From: Asterias amurensis
Taxonomy: Eukaryota; Echinodermata; Asteroidea; Forcipulatida; Asteriidae
Length of the DNA stretch: 64,000 nt
Direction of reading: 5' to 3'
Assembly: GCF_032118995.1 (NCBI RefSeq)
Contig: NC_092668.1
Location: 4,319,501 to 4,383,500 of the forward strand
A program made the translations under genes and the position numbers. Positions 58,621 to 64,000 of the stretch are shown piece after piece (positions within the stretch are counted from its first letter, which is position 1; each line of letters opens with the position of its first letter). Below the pieces are notes generated by a model that worked only from the letters and a program-made list of their open reading frames with translations, did no database searches and was not told the DNA's origin.

Positions 58621-58984
58621 AACTGCAAGCAAACTTTTAGATTTTAGAAAAATTAACAATTCCTGCGATTTTTGTCCTTCGTCAATCAAGCATTGAATTT
58701 CCCAAAGATTTACAAATAGTATCAATTGTATCGCGTTCAAATATTATTCTTTGTGCCATGATGTTCGTTTTGGGGGGGGGGGGGGTGGGGGAATAAAGTT
58801 GCTGAAAAATATTGGAACTTTTGATTTTGTTTTTGTTTTATTTTCTTGTTGGGTCAGCTTATTTTCTATTTCTTTGGTTCTGTTGCAATAAAACCCCAAA
58901 ACACTGTACAACTACATGTATTTTTACCCAATCTACATTTCCCCTACAAGGTAATTAAAAGTGACTGGTTTGAACCCAGCCATG

Positions 58985-59207
58985 CTAACTGCTGAAAATT
59001 TGCATGCAAAAATTTGACTCCCATAAAAATGGCCGACCGTGTTAGTCGACGAGGATAGAAAACCACGCAATTTCGAGGCATATTTGTGTAGATCATTGTA
59101 TTCTACTTTTACAACTTCTTTCTACCAATATGCATTTTATAACAAACGGTTACAGAACGCTTTTCAAAGACCAACTCGACCTATCCAAGGCAACGTGTTC
59201 CTTTAAT
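58985..59207. mobile_element. Family P MITE, right half
   Basis: It begins near the palindrome centre (TTTGACTCCCATAAA) and ends AAGGCAACGTGTTCCTTTAA. The left arm is missing. Confidence 0.8.
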
Positions 59208-59616
59208 GGAACACAGTGTAAAATTCTTGATTTTAACAATTCAGCTAACAATTTGAGACATTAGGCCCCATAGAACAACGGTGTTTATGAGAGAGATAAG
59301 AAGTTGGTAGCAAGTGGAGTTTTGTCCAGCTCTCTAGATGGGGAAAAAATAACACAATCCTCCGAAAATACAAATGCAAATAATTAAAGACAATTGAATC
59401 ATGGAGGTAGATTTTCTACCTATACATGATTGAACCCAACTAATTTATTAATTAAAAAACAAATTAATAAGCACAAAAAAATATTAAACCCTTACAATTA
59501 TTATTATTGTTGTTTATACAAATGTACTGCTGCACGTGTAAAAAGTGATTGCTAACAATGACAATCATTAAAGCAATAATATTTATATTAAAATAGTGAA
59601 CATGCAGAAGGACTTT

Positions 59617-59750
59617 AAGGCCGTGTCCGAAACGGCGACTTTGGCTACAGCTACGGCTAGATCGCGCGCGTCTGCCTATTCTTCAACACTGGTAGACGCG
59701 CTGGTCTAGACGTAGCTGTAGCCAAAGTCGTCGTTTCGGACACGGCCATA
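59617..59750. mobile_element. Family G palindromic MITE
   Basis: AAGGCCGTGTCCGAAACGGC ... TCGTTTCGGACACGGCC with interior GGCTACAGCTACGGCTAGA / TCTAGACGTAGCTGTAGCC. A compact ~130-base hairpin. Confidence 0.88.
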
Positions 59751-60799
59751 GAGTGTGGCCCATTACGTAACCAGTACTTTTTAATATGCTGTAAATTAAA
59801 ATGGTTGGCAGCCACAGATGTTACCCATTTTACAGAATAAAAGCTATTTACAAATAGTTTGTTCCTTGAACCATGGAGGCTAATTCTACCTCCATGCTTG
59901 AACGTAACATTATTTTTTCTTGTAAAAAAAAAAATTGTTTAAATTAGTTGTTATGATTGTTTTTGTTTTTCCAATGTTTAAATTATTTACATGCATCAGC
60001 AGCATACTATTACTTGGAACACAAGTTTGATAGAGGTACCACAATTAGCTTTCGTTTGAGAATCATTTCAATTAGGAGTAAATAAATTTGAGAAGCGTTT
60101 CTGTCAGAACGTATCTCAGATTGTGTATTCCAATTTCCGGAATAATCTTCATGCGGGGACTGACTTAAGGCAGTGGACACTACATGTATTTGGTAATTAC
60201 TCAAAATAATTATCATCATAAAACCTTTCTTGATTACGATAAATTGTGATAAACAGCTCCCTCTGAAGTGACGTAGTTTTTGAGAAAGAAGTAATTTTCC
60301 ACGAGTTTGATTTCGAGATCTCAAGTTAAGAATTTGAGGTCTCGAAATCAAGCATCAGAAAGCACAAGGGTGTTTTTTTTCTTTCATTTATCTCGCAACT
60401 TCGACGACCGATTGAGCTCAAATTTTCACAGGTTTGTTATTTTATGCATATGTTGAGACACACCAACTGTGAAGACTAGTCTTTGACAATTACCAATGGT
60501 GTCCACTGTCTTTAAACCGCTCCGGTTTTCAGAGATTATCGCTTATCATAATTATCTCAAAAACACTTTTGGAAATTTTGTTTTTCCACGGGCTAGTTTT
60601 TTTTAACAGAGTGTGTATAATAAGAGCCTACAGTATACAACAATTGAACTGTTTTAAAAAAGGTTTAAGTGCATTGCTCCAGTAATTATGTATTTTGTCC
60701 AAACAGAACAAACAGAGCAAAAATAATGCAAAGAGGGGGGGTGCTTAAATCAACAGCAGATGGCACCTTGGAAACGCCCACTTATTAATAAATATTGAC

Positions 60800-60995
60800 G
60801 CGTGTGAATGAATTTGTTATGGAGCGCCACCAATAATGTTATTTATGCCAGCCGGTCGTTTATGACGTGGCGCAGCCATTTTTCTGTGTGTTCATTCTTA
60901 ACGTTCATCTTCACGTAGGAAGGTTGAAATTAGGTTTATTAAATCATTCATCATCGTCTATGTCCTGTGGTATTTGAGAGCCAAATACATGCAGA
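60800..60995 (+). promoter_or_regulatory. TM9SF3: Presumed TM9SF3 promoter and 5' UTR
   Basis: Non-repetitive sequence directly upstream of the start codon with TTTATGACGTGGCG (CRE/UPRE-like) at about 60869 and GCGCAGCCATTTT, a YY1-like element, just after it. No TATA box is evident. Confidence 0.35.
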
Positions 60996-61076
60996 ATGTG
61001 GAGGGGAATTTTAAGATTATCATGTGTACTTTCTGCTGTGTTTTTGACGGTGAAAGCTGATGAACACACCCACACA
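60996..61076 (+). CDS. TM9SF3: TM9SF3 exon 1 (signal peptide)
   Basis: The ATG at 60996 gives 27 codons ending DEHTHT at donor gtaagt (phase 0). The hydrophobic core is [15 protein letters not shown] and the likely cleavage follows KA. The start was chosen because it yields a signal peptide and the family's DEH-H mature start. Confidence 0.93.
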
Positions 61077-63048
61077 GTAAGTGATTAATTTTGTACTTTC
61101 TACGTCCTGACATTTTTTTTTTTAGGTCTATGTGATGTGATAATGGTATTTTGATGTTTTATATTTTCATCCTATTGTTTGCTTTAAATGATAACCATTT
61201 GTTCCTTTGTGAGGGTACGTTCTTATAGTTGAACTTAACAATTTAGCTTAATTTACGAAAACTGCAGTCCAACAAACAAATTAAACATGTCGGGAAAAGG
61301 AAGAAAGAAGCTTTTATTGAACATGATGATGATGATGTTTATGAAGATGATTATTTTTCTTAAAAATGTCTGGTTATTTTTGTTTAAAAAATGTGTAACC
61401 AGTGTGGCTGGGCATGCTCAAAATAACTTAACATTGTTTTAAGTTCAGTGTTGTTTTTCAGTGGCTTTTGCTCAGTCTGTATATCAATCTTCTATTGCTA
61501 ACTTGGTGTCTGTTGCTAGGCGGTGTGTTTGCTCATCATGGAGCATTCCAAACCTCTCCGTCTCACAAGGTTCGCACCTAAAAATAAAATAAAGCCTGCG
61601 ACACTTGTTAACCATGACAACAACCAACTGACTAGCACAATCTTTATTTCCTTCTTCCATGTTCTTAGCGAGGCGTGAGATGTGCTGCCACACCTGCGCA
61701 CTGCTTTATTGTTTAATAAATGTACACAAATAGTTTCACAAAATCTTGGTTGCGCTTGGCTCGCACAGTAAATCAATCTGGTCCCCATTAAAAATGTAGC
61801 ACTAGCAGTCTACCGTCCTTGCTATAATAAAGTTGGGAAAAGCTAATGTGTATATGGTGCCACCACTTTTTCATTTGACATGAAATATAAAGTATCTAAT
61901 TTACCTCAATGAGATATCCCTTTTTGTAAAAATGAGTGAAAAAGTGGTGGCGCCATACGGAAAGTTATCCTAAAGTTGCTACGGAATATAAAGAAACCAT
62001 GTGGAAATCTCTTTTGTGTGAGTGAAGACGAGCGGAGTATACTGTTCGAAAACGTCAAGACCAAACTGGCTCTTCTCAGAGCCAAAACTTACACAAAAGA
62101 GATTTCCACATGGTTGTACCCGCAAGAGTTCCACATTGTTGTACTCGCAAATTTACTATTTATGTATGATTTCTTCCTATTTCTCCTAACCGTGCTTAGC
62201 TTTAAACAATACTCATCTCACTGACTGGATGTTGTATGAAATCTCAAATGAAGTGATTGTTTTTGGCCTTCCTTTATAAAATAACACAAACAAAACTTAC
62301 TTTCTCTTTTGACCTTCTTACAGTACTCCTTGAAGGAAGAGGTGGTACTATGGATGAACACAGTTGGTCCGTATCACAATCGCCAAGAAACCTACGGGTT
62401 CTTCTCGCTTCCATTCTGCCGAGGACCCAAGGTAGAGATCAGTCATTATCACGAGACATTAGGAGAAGCTCTCCAAGGTGTCGAACTGGAGTTCAGTGGT
62501 TTGGACATCGATTTCGCAGGTAAGAAATACCTATAATAAGAAGGTCAACATGCATAAAATAAGAAATCTGTGAAAATTGAGACTCAATTGGTCATTGAAG
62601 TGGTAAGAAAATAAGGAAGAAAAACACTCGGAAGGCTGAGAATTGAGAAAGGCTTCAAGCCTGAAGTCTTTCTCAGATTTTAGTAATATTTGAGTAAGAA
62701 ACTACCTCTTTCTCAAAAACTATGTTACTTTAGTCAGAGTTCGCAGAGCAAAAAGCTTTCTTTATAAAATGGCCCTGCACAACCCGGGAGAAGTGGATGG
62801 TTGTTGCATCAACGGGAAGCTACGACGTTTGATGTTGATAATGATAAGATGGCTAGTCGCTTACATTTTTGGTTGAGCCAAACAGTAGACTACAAACTAA
62901 CCAGACCATTTTATTTTTATTTCAGTGGAAATGCCACAAACGAAGTACTGTGAGGTGGACATGACCGAAGATTCTTTCAAAGCCTTTACATATGCAGTCA
63001 AGAATCACTACTGGTACCAAATGTACATTGATGACCTTCCCATTTGGG
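60996..63048 (+). CDS. TM9SF3: TM9SF3, 5' part (three exons; continues past the window)
   Basis: TM9SF3 is a nonaspanin of the Golgi/endosomal membranes. Visible model: join(60996..61076, 62324..62519, 62926..63048 and onward), phases 0-1-1, all GT-AG, first 133 residues. Residues 1-21 form a signal peptide ([21 protein letters not shown]), followed by DEHTHT, as in the family. The lumenal domain carries [40 protein letters not shown] and [16 protein letters not shown], nearly identical to vertebrate TM9SF3. The nine membrane segments would be encoded beyond 64000. No internal break is seen. Confidence 0.97.
61853..61975. mobile_element. Family H MITE in TM9SF3 intron 1
   Basis: TATGGTGCCACCACTTTTTC ... 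GAAAAAGTGGTGGCGCCATA, followed by CGGAAAGTTATCC. The left end is slightly shortened. Confidence 0.82.
61993..62117. repeat. Inverted repeat (25-bp perfect arms) around the stem-loop
   Basis: Arms AACCATGTGGAAATCTCTTT(TGTGT) and its exact reverse complement lie about 70 bases apart, so the unit could fold into a hairpin. It abuts the GGCGCCA-type MITE ending near 61975. It may be a small foldback transposon that captured, or evolved, the histone-like stem-loop. Confidence 0.6.
62068..62083 (+). other. Histone-mRNA-type 3' stem-loop sequence, no histone gene nearby
   Basis: GGCTCT-TCTC-AGAGCC: a 6-bp stem with a UYUM-type 4-base loop, exactly the form bound by SLBP at the 3' end of replication-dependent histone mRNAs. 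CCAAA lies just 5', and a purine-rich CAAAAGAGA, resembling a histone downstream element, lies about 11 bases 3'. It is in TM9SF3 intron 1. No histone reading frame is seen upstream. It lies in the loop of the inverted repeat at 61993-62117. Confidence 0.55.
62324..62519 (+). CDS. TM9SF3: TM9SF3 exon 2
   Basis: The acceptor cttcttacag ends at 62323 and the donor gtaaga begins at 62520; phase 0 in, phase 1 out. It encodes [20 protein letters not shown] and [17 protein letters not shown], hallmark lumenal sequence of TM9SF3. Confidence 0.97.
62926..63048 (+). CDS. TM9SF3: TM9SF3 exon 3
   Basis: The acceptor tatttcag ends at 62925 and the donor gtaagt begins at 63049; phase 1 in and out. It encodes [20 protein letters not shown] and [15 protein letters not shown]. 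The next exon is not in the window. Confidence 0.96.
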
Positions 63049-63066
63049 GTAAGTAGGAAATCATGG

Positions 63067-63457
63067 TTAAAGGAACACTTTGCCTTGGATCGGACGAGTT
63101 GGTCTATAAAAAAGCGTTTGAAACCAATTGTTAAGAAATGCATATGGTTAAGAAGATGTTTTAAAAGTAGAATATAATGATCCACACAAGTATCACTCAA
63201 AATTGCACGATTTTCATTTTACGTCGCAAACTAACATGGTCGGCCATTTTGGGATTCCAGAATTTGACTCCCATAAATGGCCGACCGTGTTAGTCGACGA
63301 GGTAAAAAGAAAACCACGCAATTTCGAGGCATATTTGTGTAGATCATTGTTTTCTACTTTTACAACATCTTTCTTACCATATCGATTTTAAAACAAACGG
63401 TTACAGAACGCTTTTTTAAGACCAACTCGACCGATCCAAGGCAACGTGTTCCTTTAA
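63067..63457. mobile_element. TM9SF3: Family P long-palindrome MITE in TM9SF3 intron 3
   Basis: TTAAAGGAACACTTTGCCTT to AAGGCAACGTGTTCCTTTAA, starting 19 bases after the exon 3 donor, with centre ...CCAGAATTTGACTCCC.... Confidence 0.88.
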
Positions 63458-64000
63458 GAGTTGCCTCCAAGCTAATGATTAAGTCCAAAATATGTGGCGT
63501 GTCATGGTCAAACGATGTCAGGTCACCTTACCCAACTCTGGTGTTGTCAGTTGCATGAGGTTCAAAAAAAAAGTTGGGAAGGTAGTGCATTCTGCTCAAC
63601 CAGTTAGGCTCCTAATGGATGATACTTAATGCCTAAATCCTTCAGGCATGCAACTCTTCCGCGTTTCCGCGGAACTACGTGTTTTTTTTTTTTTTTTTTA
63701 GCCTTATACATGCCTGGCAACAACAGTGTACAACTACAATCATGTAAAATAAGCCTAGTACATGCTAACAATGCACCTAAGAGCATAATAAACCTCAACA
63801 TTTTCTATGGTACCATTGTGGGTATCATGTCCCGTGGCGTTTCGGCTGCCTCGCTCCGCACTTGCGTTGTGCCTTTGAAAAAATTTAAACGGGCAGTTGC
63901 ATGCCTGATCTTTACACACTGTGATGGGGTAACCCTGTTTCAGTCTAAGGGAAAGTTGGCACCGCTCCTAGTGACAGTTAATTTGGTAGAAACAATTCAA

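Noticed and set aside
61976..62224. 82-codon open frame over the inverted repeat in TM9SF3 intron 1
   Set aside because: It starts inside a repeat and shows no histone or other family similarity. It was checked as a possible source gene for the stem-loop and does not fit.

Overview
This is a eukaryotic (metazoan) genomic window. It holds three multi-exon protein genes, all on the + strand, in a background of introns and intergenic DNA packed with short non-autonomous transposons. AT-rich introns, GT-AG splice sites, tRNA-derived SINEs and very many TTAA-flanked inverted-repeat elements fit an invertebrate deuterostome. I think an echinoderm, perhaps a sea star, is most likely, but that placement is inference from repeat style and gene content.

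Layout. 1-15.9 kb: no recognisable coding exon; SINE and MITE copies, a ~200-bp satellite array (8.7-10.65 kb) split by a TTAA element, and a chain of abutting MITEs (12.8-13.9 kb). 16.7-41.9 kb: a paired-class homeobox gene, DRGX (DRG11/Prrxl1-like). Its probable first coding exon is at 16712, followed by a 16-kb intron, three exons covering the homeodomain (33.1-40.1 kb), a short linker exon, and a last exon with an OAR motif. The introns hold several repeat families and some repeat-poor islands that could be regulatory. 47.8-56.8 kb: a four-exon CAMLG (GET2-like) gene for the ER receptor of the tail-anchored protein insertion pathway. Inside its first intron lies a second same-strand coding unit (49.7-50.9 kb) for a coiled-coil protein with a BEN-like C-terminus. 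Its exons are in splice phase with CAMLG exon 1, so the two products may share a promoter and first exon. 61.0 kb to the window end: the first three coding exons of TM9SF3, continuing beyond the window. Its intron 1 carries an isolated sequence with the form of a histone-mRNA 3' stem-loop inside a 25-bp perfect inverted repeat.

The three host genes have unrelated roles: neural homeodomain transcription factor, ER tail-anchor insertase subunit, and endomembrane nonaspanin. Nothing here suggests an operon-like unit except the CAMLG/BEN arrangement. Exon boundaries were set by hand from splice consensus, reading frame and recalled family similarity. UTR ends and promoters are not determined, and repeat boundaries are approximate by a few to tens of bases unless a TTAA flank is stated.
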